A program made the translations under genes and the position numbers. From the NCBI GenBank assembly GCA_023333565.1, contig JAJKFH010002198.1:2728001-2792000 (forward strand): a stretch of 64,000 bases of DNA, read 5' to 3'. Below, piece by piece: positions 38,041 through 50,628 of this stretch. Under the pieces are notes generated by a model that was not told the origin of the DNA, did no database searches, and worked only from the letters and a program-made list of their open reading frames with translations. The stretch comes from Puffinus mauretanicus. Its lineage: Eukaryota; Chordata; Aves; Procellariiformes; Procellariidae. Each line of letters begins with the position of its first letter. Position 1 is the stretch's first letter.

Positions 38041-38910
38041 GAGAGCAAGTGTAGTGGGATTGAAACCAATTTCTTTGAATTGAGAAAAGTAAATCTTAAA
38101 TACTTCCATTACCTTAACTTCTGCTACTGATTTTTTTGGGGGGTGGTGTAAGGAGTGTGTGGTGTGTGTCATCTTGGAGATTTCCTTTCAAAAGCAGGAA
38201 CTGTCTTCATGTCACTGCACACTCGTAAAGCTAATTCGCCTAGTAGGTATTTTCACAAAACAATCTCATTATAAGCAGAAAGAGAGTATAACCAGAATTG
38301 TAATTTCCATCATTTCAATGCCCTAAAACAATTTCAGACTCTTTCTGCTTTTCTGCAAACACCACTTCATTATATTGACTTTCTCTGCAGATTACATTTA
38401 TCCTAGTACAGAGGAGTCAAATGGAGTTTTCCAAATTGTTTGTGTTTTTTGGGTTAGACAGCATAACAATCCTTTTGGCATACAAATTGAGATTTTATAT
38501 CATCAAAATTTACTACTTCATCCTAGAGCTACCTGAAGCCAGTAAGCCCTTATTAAATAAGACTTATTAAAAGATGTGGGTTTATTTGTTTATTTAAAGC
38601 CCAAATATATGCGTGAGCCTTGACACTGCTAAGTATGTCGATATTTCTCTACAGAGACTAATTCCTAGAACTACAGGGTGAGCTCCTGCACAATACATGG
38701 TTTAAAGAAGAGAGGTTACTATAGCTTCTGTCCCCTTTGCAGGTCAGCAGTTATTCTTCCCCAAAGACTGGAGAGAAGCCTTGAACCTACCTGCAGAATA
38801 AATGTCACAGTCATTACCTACTCTGCTGTTGGGCTGCTCTGTCCCTGTTATTGCAGGCTTCCATCTACCTCACTATTTGTTGGACTAGAAAAAAGAGAAG
38901 GTACAAGAGT

Positions 38911-39012
38911 GACATTATAGCCTAGTGGTGAGACCTACCAGCAGGAATATTGAAGTTGAGATCCTTCTGTTGAGTCACGGTCTAAGACAAGTTCTTACAT
39001 AAATACTGTAAA
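38911..39012 (+). mobile_element. MIR-like SINE relic with tRNA-like head, plus strand
   Basis: ACATTATAGCCTAGTGGTGAGA resembles the start of MIR (tRNA A-box region), and GAAGTTGAGATCC at 38952-38964 resembles its B box at about the right distance. GTCTAAGACAAGTTCTTACA and ACTGTAAATAGGA follow in the order of the MIR body ('gaccttgggcaagttacttaa', 'ctgtaaaatgggga'). Several short blocks in the correct order support an old tRNA-derived SINE; single-copy chance similarity is not excluded. Confidence 0.45.
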
Positions 39013-40125
39013 TAGGACCATGGAGCTTCATGGTACATAGATGTCACACCGTAAACCTTCAGTAAGGAACTTAAGCCCTAGTGGGGGTCAGCATTTCATA
39101 TTCACTGCTTTAGGCAGTTGCTTTCCAGCTTTGGTGCGCCACTCTGCCCTTATATTCTACAGTATTCTTGGCTCACAACATTCTCTCCATACATTTCATA
39201 GACAGCCTATCTCAGGAGCCATGGTATTAAATACCAAGGTGCCTAAAAATAAGGTGCTGTAACAGAAACCTTTTGTAATTGAGCCCTAGTGTTCTACCCT
39301 GAGAAATCCTGAGAATCGGAGCATAGCCTGAGGACTTTGTTTATCCTATCTTTTGAACCCTACAGCTTCAATGAAAAGGTCAACAAGGAGGATTTTTAAA
39401 AGTCCACTTCAAACACAGGAGATGGGTGATAGAACGATGCTGTGAACCAGTGTTTGCATCTCTCGGATAAGACCACACAGATGAGACCCTGTTCCCCTGA
39501 AAGCCAATGACAGTGTCACCATTTCATTACCTTTGTGGACAGAGGTTCTAACACAGCCTTAAGTGAAAAGAAGAACGCTGTATTACCATGGTGGTTCTGA
39601 AGACAAGGGGCAGTAAGGGGAAAGATTTGGATGGGATGAGGAAAATGAAGACGTCCATGAATTCTAGTAAGTGACTAACGCATGTAGTACTTATAAACAG
39701 ACATGGAGCTCGGTGGGTAAGGAGGCCCTATACAGAAACACCGTACTTGCCCATGGCACAGATATGAAAAGACGCTTCCTGCACCCTTCCTCAGAACTCC
39801 TCATAGCGGACACAGGCAAAGCAGTTTCACTTGTAAAGATCAGGCTGTAAAAGTAACAGTGGAGAGCCACAGTACATATTCAGAGATTGGATTTAATTGT
39901 TGGTGCGAACTGCAAAATCTTTCTCTCTCTCAACAGGATAGCCTGAACTTAGGCTTTTCTACTCAAAGAGTAGAAAACATTTTTTAAAGGATTTATGGAC
40001 TGTTGTTGCTTCAGCTAATTGTTCCCCCTTACATAACAGCTGATCCTTGAAATGAACATACCGTTAACAGCACTATTAATATTGGTGTCTCAAAACAGAA
40101 ATGAATCTGTTGTGGTTCCAGTAGA

Positions 40126-40156
40126 GTAGAGTTCCAATAATGTAGAGTTCCAATAA
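40126..40156. repeat. 16-bp tandem duplication
   Basis: GTAGAGTTCCAATAA occurs at 40126-40140 and again, unchanged, at 40142-40156. The perfect identity suggests it is recent or short-lived replication slippage. Confidence 0.85.
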
Positions 40157-43100
40157 AACTACACTTCTCAGCATCAGATGTGCGGCAGGTGAGCTAATGT
40201 AAAATCCAGGCTCATGTTGTAGGAATGTGATCGTCATATCAGTAACACTGAAAAGATTATAAGCATAAGGCTATGCTGGATCAAAACAGTGATTTATTGA
40301 GTTTAATAGCTCTGTTCTGACAGTGATTTCCAAAACAGATGCCCGTTCACCTATGTATGTTAAAACCTTCTACTAAAATTGGCCTTAGATTAGATCTTGA
40401 TTAGGATATTTGCTTTGTAGGAAACTTACCAACATGTTTCAGAGGAAAGGATATGAAGTCACATCCACAGGGCAGAGATGCTTCCTAATTCTAATTCTTT
40501 GGTAATCTGCACGTGAATATAAGCACTGATTAGTACATCTTTTACAATCTAAGAAATTTACTATGGGATTCCTGTTACTTACCCAAATATCTCACCCTCT
40601 GAAATAATATTAAACTCCTAATATCTAAACTGAGCTTCTCAGATTCCTTTTCCTATTGCAAAAAAGAATTTCTTTTGTTATTTTGAAAAACATTGTCTTT
40701 TCATTTCCTTGGCTAACCTCTGATTTTAGCCTTTAGAAAAGGTCACTATTGTTAACCCCTTCTTGAAAAATCTGTTACTAGTTTGATTTCCTTCTTTATC
40801 CCCTTTTTTTTCCAATTTTATCCAATTGCTAAAGATATTCTTTTAACAGCAACATCTGAAAAGCACCATCAAAAAAAATCAAACAGTTCAAATAAGCCAA
40901 ATTAACTAACCCTCCAGTCAATAACAAAAGAGGAAGGTAAGTCTTCCAAACATGGAGTATGCCTTACTGTTTGTTCTATAAAGCACTGGTTTTTGGCAAG
41001 CTTTCGGACATTGTAAAAATAAGAATAAATCCATTGGGGTTTTTTGTTACAGCTGATCAATAGGTGTTTCTGTTGTACACAGATGATCAATTTTTTTCTG
41101 AGTACATGAAAGCCAAGAACATTCAGAAAAGTCACCTATGCAGATTAGTTTTTCTGTCTTAATTATTTCATATGGTATATTGCGTTGTGACTTCAGTGGA
41201 CTTATATTTGGCAGTCGTTTTGTTTAGATGACAGGGGCTGTTTTTGTGGTTGTGCCTAGTATTAAACATAAATAAACCTTATTTATAAAAGCTAGATTTA
41301 AGGCAAATTCTTAACTGCTTTGGTGAACGTGCAATATATTAGTTTCACATATTTTAACCTATTCAATATTTCAAAGCTGCTTTAAGTAAAATAAGGATCG
41401 AGGAAAACACTGAATTTGGGCTATATAATCTATTCCGTAGAAAGCATATAATTTTCTGATGACAACTAAACCAGTTACTTTCAGGCATGAAAACAGCAAA
41501 ATATGACTATTGAAAAAATATTTTTATATATCCTTTGAGAACTTGGGAACTGATACAACCTTTTCTCCATGAGGCAAACGCAAATACATGCTCACAGTAT
41601 TGCAAAAGGCATGCACAGAAGTTGGAGCTCAGCATGCCCACTTCTTCCCTGAAGGCTTCAGGTCCTGTTGTGAGAGAAAAGACAAGTCTGGGGAAGACAG
41701 TTTTCTTGGAGACATGCAGAAGATTCAGGAAATAGCAAGTCTCATTAGCTTCCTTCCTTGATAACCCGTGAATTACTGTTTTTAAGAATTGCAATAACCT
41801 CTAATATTTTAATGAATACCAGAGAGAACACAAGAGAGACTTCTATGCCTGCCTTTCATTAGACTGTTTTTCTGGTGGAATAAGTTACCTTTTGTAGGCA
41901 GTTTCCCCTCCGCAGTCTTCCAGGAGAACCAGAAAGAATTAGTCTTTCACCCTGAAATTTATACTGGAGCAGCCTTCTCCAGGAAATGATCCATCCAGCC
42001 CTTTTGATTAACAGAAGCATCATTTCACTCTTTTGACTATGTGAAATGTCTCTGTGTTGAAAGTACGTAGTCTCTCATCTATTTAGCAGTAAATCGGTAT
42101 TTTCCTTAACTAAAGGCAAGATTCCCTTCCCTTCTTTGGTGACTCATGTTTCAGTGTGAAATTTCTCTTGCACTTTGTAGTGCACTTGGTAGTTTACTGA
42201 GCTTTGAGTCTGCACATTAACACATACACTTGATATCTGACCTCTCAGTGAGATACATTTTTCATAGACGATGACTGTCTTTTGACTGAAACTAGACACA
42301 ATGGTAATTGACCACTTTGGGGTAAAAATTGATTAAATGGATATGAAAAGTTTGACTTCCCTTCAGTATCTTTGTCCTAAGTTATATGTGATACTCAATG
42401 TTTCTAGTTCTAAGGTGGTATTTTGTCCATTTTTACAGCAAGGTGAAATTATTTTGGAGCCGCCTGGTGGTCCTCAACACTTCCAAGGAGTCTCTAGATA
42501 TTCAGGGTTTACAGATCAGGGGCTTCCTTCACTGGTCTCCAAGATTATATTATATAGATCAGATTAAACAGTGAGAAGATTTGTTGAAAAATAATGAAAA
42601 GCTGCCCCAGGGTAGAGGATGGGCTAGATGGCACATATATTTCCCTACTGGTTTAGATCAACATGTATAAAGAAATGTTCAAACCTGCAGAAGTTAACAA
42701 AAAATAAGTGTAGCACCTTTATAGACAAATGTCTCATCATGGAGAGAAAGTAACAATCAAGTAGAAACATTAAGCACAGAGGAGCAAATCTCTGCTATAG
42801 TATAGTGGGTCTATTTGTCATATTTACTGTAGGACTATCTAAAGAACTTCTATCAGATGCCAACAGGCAGTCTTTTGAGCCATTCTTTTGATTCATGCTG
42901 TTTGCAATGTAGTGATCCTTTTTCATAATGAAGACAGTGATTTCGCATCTCTGCAGCATCTTTCATTTAGGTGAATCACAAACCACTTAAATTTCATATT
43001 AATTACACATATTGCATATAAAATTTTTTTTGCCAGCAACTGAAATGGCCACTCTTTATGCCAAGAGAAAATTGAAACAGATGGAAAAGCCAGTTTGGTA

Positions 43101-44224
43101 ACTCTTTGATACAACTCTCTCTCCCTCCTCTCTTCTAGCATACAGTAACTGAATTGTGAAGTCCCTCCTTTTAGCAAACAATTTCTGCAGTTCAAAAAAG
43201 TAAGCATTATGAGATATTTTTCTTGGTGAGTCTTCTGTTGTAAATATTCAGCCATGACTGGGGCACATACACGGTGGTGGAAGATAAGGCATGCAAATGT
43301 TTCTGTTTTTTCCCCTACTATGTATATGAGACCAGACTCTTAGAATAACTTAAAACAAACTGCAGTAAGTCTGGGCTTATACTCTTGTGCTTGAGAGGCT
43401 GTCAGATCTATAACTCTTACATTTTCAGAATTTCTACAAGTATTACTTTTCCATTTTTTTCTTCACATCATTTAAAATCTTGCTTTTGGATCTTACACCT
43501 TATTGATAAAATAAGTCTGAGGCACACAAGCTTCCCAGTTCTTTTTCTGACCTTTATTAATCGGATAAGTGTTTACATTTTCTTTTTCAATGGTGTTTTC
43601 CTTCAAGTTGCATTTTCAATCTTTGAGTTTATTTGTTCAAAATAAGTCCAAAACTATACAGATTTATTTTTTCTGCCATTCTACCTACCTAAAAAATTTC
43701 TACCTGTGCTAAATAAAAGGCAGGTAGCATCTGTTAACTTTTGCAAGCAACTTTGTTTTATCGTATTCCTGTTTGACAGCTCACTATTGTACCCTTTAAC
43801 AACAAGGGAGCTTATTTCAGAAATCACTACAAAATACCTTTCAGATAGTTAACCACCTAGGTACAGTTATCATAGACCTGTCTTGGATTCTTTGCCAGTC
43901 TTAAAATCATAAAATGTCACACTGAACCTGACTTCTGTCATGACAGGAAGCACTGCAAAAGGCCATTGCATCTAATGAAAGATATGTATAGCTGCTGAAC
44001 TAGGATTTGCAACTGTAATAATCTAGGAAAAATACAGGTCCGAAACAGTTTACACACAGTCAAAGACAGGGTTGAAACAAAATCGTAATGTTTTGCCTTT
44101 GATCATTGACTACAGCAGGATATTGATCAACAAAAACCCAACAGAAATCAGCCCCTAACCTCACAAACCATCACATATAAATTATAACATGCTTTTGTTA
44201 CATTTTAGCATGAACTTACAGCTG

Positions 44225-44249
44225 TTTTTTTTAAAAAAAAAAAAAAAAA
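44225..44249. repeat. T8-A17 homopolymer junction
   Basis: Eight T's run directly into seventeen A's. An A-rich tail of a retroposed sequence is possible, but the upstream DNA matches nothing known to me. Confidence 0.75.
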
Positions 44250-45212
44250 GAGTTACTAAAACCTCAGAATGATTTAACAAACTTAACCATCAAGACCCTT
44301 TTTCTTGATGGAATCTTGTAAAAAAGGATTGCCAATATGGGGTCAACTGAGGAAAATTAATCCAAATTAACTAAAGGTATTCTTTCATAGTGGTTTATAT
44401 ATACCATGTTAAAGACTAAATCAGAATTGAAGTAGCCTTAATTAAATTTACCTTAATTATTTCCAAAATAAATTCAAGTGACTAGCATTGCAAGCATTTC
44501 TATTCTGACCTGGAGGATCTATACAGGCATTCAACATTGCTCAACTAATCCGCTTAGAAAACTAATTTGGCTTGATTTTCCTGGATGTTCTCATGTAAAT
44601 AGGCTCACAGATATGTGCTGAGTAAATCCCACCTCAGTATGAGACATCAGAATGGAAATATGAGAATGGAAAGGCCTACACCATGTTTTATGACGGGCAA
44701 GAAATCAGGGGTTGATGGCTGCAGTCAGCATCACTTCAAAGAGATGAGCAAGAGGTAGTTTTTAAAAGCCAGTTCTGTTGAGCCAGGCCAAACCGTCTCC
44801 AGTCCAGACCTGCCTCCTTTCTGTCAGAAAAACAGCAGGAAATTTTAAATCATAGCTATGCTTCTAACCAATTTCATTAGTAAAGAGGAATTTGAGACAT
44901 GACTGAAGGCTATCAGGAAAATAAATTACAAAACCGGGTAGGTTCAGAAAAAGTAGAAAGCATGAACTGACATTAAGATAGATCAGGCTCCTAGGAAAAT
45001 GGACAAGAAACTTATTTTCAAAAGAAGGTGATTAGAGTATGGACTAGATTTTCTAAGGCAAGTAATAGAAACTCAGTTTCAAATAAAAATTGGAGAGACA
45101 GGAGGGGAAGCACACAGTGTGAGGGACAAGGTTTAAAGACCTGCAGATACCCGGGCTTTGATAGATTGTGTCAACTTCTGATGCCTTAAAAAGCTACTAA
45201 TTCCTTGAAGAA

Positions 45213-45238
45213 ACAGACAGACAGACAGACAGACAGAC
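45213..45238. repeat. (ACAG)n microsatellite, about 6.5 units
   Basis: An uninterrupted tetranucleotide run of ACAG units. Runs of this length are often polymorphic in vertebrates. Confidence 0.9.
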
Positions 45239-47684
45239 TGAGGATAGTGAGCTATGGAGAAAGAAAGCTTACATAGAGTGAGTTTGAAGGAAAAAGGTGA
45301 TTCAGTGCTAACAGAAGTGAAGTCTGCAATAAATGGACCAGGGTGAATAGAAAACATACTTCATAACTAAGAAGTTAGTATTGAGGCTTAGGGATGCGCT
45401 ATTTCATGACGACTTGAAGACAGTTGTCTTGCAAGTAAGACAGACTTGCAGTAACAGTATATCGATTTTCTGCATTCAGGGTGAAGTATCCTGCTTATGT
45501 GAAAGAAATACAAACATTGCAGCTGTCATACGCTGCAAGATCAAATGGAGTACCCAGAAACTTTGGAGTAAAACAGAGAGTAGAAAGGAATCCCTTGCAG
45601 CCTGAATACTACTTTTTTTTTTTTGGTGAAAGTTTGAAATATAAATCCAAATTCACATTTTAGATTTCTTTATCCTCAGTGGGATTCCTACATGCAAGTT
45701 TGGATACTGTAAGCATAACTTGTTACCAAAATCAACCAGACAGTTATAAAGTGCAGTAGCTCTAATTCTGAAAAATAAACAACTATCCTGAAAAATGAAA
45801 ACAAGTGTACTGGGTTTTTTTCCCCTGATATCAGACTGAAAATATAATTAATGAGACTGGAAGTGGCAACAAAAGGTAGTATCTTGATATATATATGTAA
45901 ATATTTATACACCCGATTCGTTAAGGTATTGCATCATTCCATAGGAAAACATTTCCACCTTTCCTAGTGATTGCATGAACACAAGGGGATGTGTGCAATA
46001 TTACTAAATTGTCTCCATTATGGAAAGGGAACATTTGGAGCTGAATGCAGACCGAGAGCATTCTGCAACAAGCTAGCAGAACACATGTTCATTGCCTTTT
46101 GACAAGTGATAAGATGCCTGAGAAAGGGGTCTCTGAAAGGCACAAAACATGCAGTTGGAACAGGTGTCAGAGTAAATGGCACTACATTATCACAAGCTAT
46201 GGGCTTTAAAACTAACAGTGAATTAATCTGCTATTAAAAGAGAAAAGGCAGATGGCAAGTGTGAGCACCATCATCTATGCTGTGCATCCGCTGAGGAAAT
46301 GGAAGATGAAAAAAATATTTCATCCTATGAAGAACTAGAATGAAGAAATGAAAGTTATCCAAAGCATAACAAGGCAGTTGTCCATAATTATTATAAGGCT
46401 GAAGACAGAAAGTCAAAACCAGAATAAGAGCTTTTTCCACAATAGAACTAATGAAAATGGAGTAAGAATAATTAGTTCCATCACTCAGAAAAGATCGTAA
46501 TTGAGAGCAGGATGTTTTACCAAAGAAAGCTCGTCTGGGTATTCAGAAATTGTGTTATTACCAAACATATTACGTTACATTACCAAACGTACTACATGTA
46601 TATAACATAATGATTCAAAAAAGAAGAGATACAAAAGGGAAATCAGAAGCCCAGCCATCTGTTTACCAGACCTGTCTTGTAAGAGTAATTCTAAGAAGTT
46701 TGCCTAGTAAAAAAAATGAACCAAAATGAGTTGAATCTTTTAGCAAACATAGACTCTTTTAGCAAAATAGAACATTAAGGGTCATTAACAAGTTTTGATC
46801 ACCCCACTTGCATTGGCACATTAAATACTTCAGATCAGAGTTCTCCATTTATTATACCAATGCTATTTAAAGAAAGATTAAACAAAAATTTCACAGTAAG
46901 CTAAAACTTACAGCAAAGTATTTTGAAAACAAAAAGTGTTACCCAAAAGCCCTTAGTGCAATACAACTATTTATGCAAAAAAAATACAAGCTAAATTGCT
47001 TTATAGAGTGCCTCTCATGCAATGCAGTTTTGTCAGTTGTATAACTACTTTGCTTACATGGAGACACTTGAAGACTTTAATGACTGAATTTCCTTTTGTC
47101 TCAGACTACAATCATTAACTCCAATCATGCCTTTAACTCTCTATTATCCAAAGGGAAATAACATGGATTTGTAAGACTGAGATGCTTAATGTGAAAGTCT
47201 TTTTGCACATCAAAGCTATACACTGTTTAGCTAGTGAGGAAATTAAAGACTAGATTCAGGACTACTCTTCAAGTAACAAGCTAAGGATTTTATTACACCA
47301 GAAATAGGAACACACATTTTTCTCCCATTGAGGTTAATAAGAGTTATGAATGTGAAGTAGAAATTTGGATCTAGGCTGCATCTATTCGCATATCACCAAC
47401 TAATTCAGAATGCCATGGGCTCAATTAAAGACAAAATATAGTCTGTAAGTAAAAATGTTGATTAATGTACAACCACCAGGATGTCAACAGTATAAGGACA
47501 AGAATAACGTTGGATCTCTGTGGCTCCATCCACACTGTTGTGTAAAGCCAGTCTGTCCTGGTTTTGGCTGGGATAGGGTTAAATTTCTTCTTAGTGTTGT
47601 GTTTTGGATTTAGTATGAGGAGAATGTTGATAACACACTGATGTTTTCAGTTGTTGCTAAGTGCCTTCATAGTCCAAGGACAGC

Positions 47685-47709
47685 TCCCATGCTCTACCGA
47701 CCGAGCTAG
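47685..47709 (-). other. tRNA-Lys-like D-arm segment in LTR copy 3 (antisense)
   Basis: On the minus strand the segment reads CTAGCTCGGTCGGTAGAGCA followed by TGGGA. From memory, vertebrate tRNA-Lys(CTT) has the same order of bases from its D-stem to the start of its anticodon stem, with A instead of the first G of GGTCGG. It contains a near-consensus Pol III A box. No B box or remaining tRNA body follows. Confidence 0.55.
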
Positions 47710-47779
47710 GTGCACAAGATGGGAGGGAACATAATCAGGACAGCCAGTCCAGCTGGCTAATGGGGTATTCCATACCATG

Positions 47780-47787
47780 TGACGTCA
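47780..47787 (+). promoter_or_regulatory. CRE-type palindrome (TGACGTCA) in LTR copy 3
   Basis: A perfect CREB/ATF consensus 6 bp before the TATA-like GTATATG (47794-47800). It has the same position and spacing as in LTR copy 1. Confidence 0.7.
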
Positions 47788-48076
47788 TGCTCAGTATATG
47801 AACGGTAGGCGTGATCCAGGAAGTACCGATCGCTACTTGGTTATCGGTCAGCGCGGGTGGTGAACCATTGCACTGTGCATCACTCATTTTGTATATTTTA
47901 TCATTATCATTATTATTTTCCCTTTTTCTGTTCTGTTAAACTGTCTTTATCTCAACCCACGAGTTTTTCTCACTCTTACCCTTCCAATTCTCTCCCCGTC
48001 CCGCTGGGGGTGGGGGAGAGTGAGTGAGCGGCTGCATGGTATTTGGCTGCCTGCCAGGTTAAACCATGACACAGTC

Positions 48077-48298
48077 CCAGGCCAAAATAAGTGCCTGAGT
48101 CAATTGATTCCATGTTGATGTGCCCTCAGGACTGACTAGTATCTGCAGAGGAAAAATCTCAGGCGTATTCAGTACTTAGAGTTACCTCCAGTGCACAACT
48201 ATTAGTAGCATGGATGTTGTGACATGGAAGACAGTCTCCAACTCTCCTATCCACCTTTGCGGTGACAATCTTTCTAGAAGGTGGAATATCATCAGTCA
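48077..48298. other. Unique DNA between LTR copy 3 and a CR1
   Basis: A 222-bp spacer with no recognisable feature. Confidence 0.6.
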
Positions 48299-48681
48299 CA
48301 GAATCATAGAATAGAATCATAGAATCATTAAGGTTGGAAAAGACCTCTAAGATCATCGAGTCCAACCGTCAACCCAACACCACCATGCCCACTAAACCAT
48401 GTTCCTAAGCGCCTCATCTACACGTCTTTTAAATACCTCCAGGGATGGTGAGTCAACCACTTCCCTGGGCAGCCTGTTCCAAGGCCTGACCACTCTTTCA
48501 GTAAAGAAATTTCTCCTAATGTCCAATCTAAACCTCCCCTGGCGCAACTTGAGGCCATTTCCTCTCGTCCTATCGCTTGTTACTTGGGAGAAGAGACCAA
48601 CCCCCTCCTTGCTACAACCTCCTTTCAGGTAGTTGTAGAGCGTGATGAGGTCTCCCTTCAGCCTCCTCTTCTCCAGACTAC
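48299..48681 (-). mobile_element. CR1 LINE, 5'-truncated 3' end (copy A)
   Basis: Read on the minus strand, the element carries the C-terminal coding end of CR1 ORF2, the short 3' UTR phrase GGTTGGACTCGATGATCTTA, and an octamer-type tail built from ATTCTATG units (imperfect, with a 5-base unit inserted). The tail is at the left, so the element points left. CR1 similarity on its 5' side stops at about 48681, where CTCCAGACTA continues into unrelated DNA. This is typical severe 5' truncation. CR1s insert without clear target-site duplications, and none is seen. Confidence 0.93.
48392..48681 (-). pseudogene. CR1 ORF2 C-terminal fragment (copy A)
   Basis: An uninterrupted reading frame of about 95 CR1 codons ends at the usual stop. 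It reads [12 protein letters not shown], then [28 protein letters not shown] and [16 protein letters not shown], the region after the reverse-transcriptase domain. The reverse transcriptase and endonuclease domains are missing, so it is a dead fragment. The frame continues about 20 codons upstream into non-CR1 sequence by chance. It has fewer disruptions than copy B. Confidence 0.9.
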
Positions 48682-50628
48682 AGATCAGTGCAGGCTGCCT
48701 ACGACAGACAATACTGGCACCAGAGAGCCGTTGCACCCTTATCATGCAGAAAAAAAGTGTAACTTTCCCCTGGGGTTATACCACTGGACAATACGATATC
48801 AATACGATAAACCTTTAGGAGTGCCTAAGTTAAACCTGAACACACAGAGGGCCATCGTAAATCTTTACCAACTTTCTCTCTTGGTCCAGGGAGACAGCTT
48901 GGTAAAATGATGGTCGCTCTATTGCTCAGAAGTGCATTACTTGTATTCCCACTCCTGTGGGGCCACTGCCCACCTGCTCACACCTTGCCCCTGCCCATGC
49001 AGTCCATGACTGTACAACACACAGTGACTGTGAGTCCACCTCTGGAAACAGTTTATTTCCATCAGCTGCAGAATAGTCCAGGACATAGTGCAGAATCCTC
49101 TTTCTCCCCTCCCAAAAGTTTTAAAGAGGCAGGAGAATTATGAAAGAAGTGAGTGATGCACATGGTGACAAATGTTTCTTTCTTTCACTGTCCTGCTTTT
49201 TTCTGGGGATTAGATGGAACGGGTGAATGATGCTTTGATAACTGTATTGAAAATAATGTAAAGGGCACATAGAGCAAAGGATAGATGTTTTTATGAATGA
49301 TGATAAATACGTAATAAGCAATACATGGTCACCAGAGACTGTTATTTTTTCCTTTCTCTGCTAATTGCTGTTTAAAGAAATAAACTTTAAAATCTTATTT
49401 CTTGGTCATTTAAATGTCAAGGAAAATTATGCAGAAAATAAAAGCCACAGGCAGTGTAACATCTAGACAAATTACTCGTGGATTTTGGAGGTTGCAGAAA
49501 TTCCATTCAGGAAAAATCCCTTCTGGTGAAGCAATCTCTTAAGTCCATCTCAAGAGCATGGATCATGACTAACTATTCTTCCAACAATCTCTCAGGAAAT
49601 CTCCAGAAATCCTCTAAAGGCAAAACCCAAAAGCAAGTCTTTGGAAAAGATCTGCATCCCTCCTTCATTACTCATTCATTGTCTGTAGGACTGTTAAAAC
49701 TAAATTTAGCAGCCAGCAAGACGCATGGAATTTATTTTGCTTTTTTGAGAGAAACAGCAGGAATCAAAGGTGGGTGCACCCGTGAATCAACATCTGGGTT
49801 CATTCCTAGGCAAGGAATTTATAACAGTATATCTCTGCTTCCTCCTCTATGTTATGCTTGAGTTACCTTGGTTTCACTGAAGACAGAATCAGCCTTAATT
49901 TGTTTTTAACTCCCTGCTTAAGTAGAAAAAGGTAAAAAGAATCAGTCAGATGCTTTATAATTTCTGGCCATTGACAAAAAGTACGTATCAGAAATAAGAC
50001 AAGATGAACTCTAGCTGAAAAAAGAATCAAGTACTTATTTCTATTTTATGCCTACTTTGCATCTTAAGGTTGCATTTTTTATCTTCATTATTGCACTGCT
50101 TCCTTTATTTTCCCAAGCACCGTAGGAATGATTGTGACTCACATTGGTTTGCAATGCTAAAATAAAATCTCATCAAACATAATGTGATGAAAAAACATTG
50201 TTTTCAACAGTTATATCTACATATAGATACTAGGGATCTAGATTTGTAACTTCGACAACTTCGGTTGCTCATTTACACCTCTAAGTTAAATGAAACAAAA
50301 CTGGGCCTATATGAAGACTTGTTTGTTTTTCTCACTTGGTAGAACAAAATAGTTCTTTGAGAGCTAGATCAACAAAGAGATTTAAGTATCTAAAGTGATG
50401 GGCACAAAGTCTAAGCCTGATGTTTATACGCCCAAAACAGCCACTTTTTGGCCACTTAATCCTGGAGTTACTTATGTGCCTGCCAGTAAACACAATCATA
50501 TGACAATACTAAACAACTTAATGCCTACCTCTTTCCTCACAGAAAAAAATTCAGATGGCATTTTCCTGGTGCCTATCTCCTCCAAGGCATAGTCTAGTAT
50601 TTGAGGAAAAAGGGTTCTGGTCTACAAA
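48682..50628. other. Unique DNA between CR1 copy A and LTR copy 4
   Basis: No recognised gene. A 127-codon frame at 49478-49861 plus, rich in S, K and N, has no signal peptide or known domain. The DNA just right of the CR1 (48682-48870) contains two ATACGAT words 13 bp apart (48792 and 48805) but no element I know. Confidence 0.6.

Larger units (their letters stand above)
33861..38910. other. Non-coding DNA, moderate GC to about 35.8 kb then AT-rich
   Basis: No gene recognised. Frames such as 35487-35846 minus (119 codons, C/L/S-rich) have no domain I can name. A short (AC)n run of about eight units lies at 36785-36799 and a small CpG-enriched patch at about 37944-38040. The rest is unremarkable. 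Confidence 0.6.
39013..47548. other. Non-coding, AT-rich unique DNA
   Basis: No exon or clear transposon. It contains a 16-bp tandem duplication (40126-40156), an A17 run preceded by T8 (44225-44249), a tetranucleotide repeat (45213-45238) and a 22-bp-spaced repeat of ATTACCAAAC (46557 and 46579). A CR1-like phrase near 42618-42632 (GATGGGCTAGATGGC) is too short to call. The longest frame is 110 codons (42923-43255 minus) and is unrecognised. Confidence 0.65.
47554..48071 (+). mobile_element. Solo LTR of the same family (copy 3)
   Basis: The 518-bp element begins TGTCCTGGTTTTGGCTGGG and ends TTAAACCATGACA. It is flanked by an exact 5-bp duplication, CAGTC (47549-47553 and 48072-48076). Its ends form short inverted repeats (TGTCCTGG and CCATGACA, 7 of 8). 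The sense strand is plus, with U3 at the left, then CRE and TATA-like element, an ATTATT-rich part near 47901-47920, and the U5 end at the right. There is no internal retroviral sequence next to it. Confidence 0.94.

Noticed and set aside
42600..42650. Possible ancient CR1 (GATGGGCTAGATGGC)
   Set aside because: Short phrase only; the expected downstream tail and upstream coding sequence cannot be aligned by eye.
47685..47709. A tRNA-Lys gene
   Set aside because: Only the D-arm region matches; there is no anticodon loop, T-arm/B box or acceptor stem around it.
48399..48910. Open frames on the strand opposite the CR1 coding strand
   Set aside because: They are antisense shadows of the CR1 ORF2 remnant; the same false peptide appears opposite copy B at 62747-63168.
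49478..49861. 127-codon frame on the plus strand
   Set aside because: No known domain; lies in unique AT-rich DNA between two retroelement remnants; length is within chance for 64 kb in six frames.
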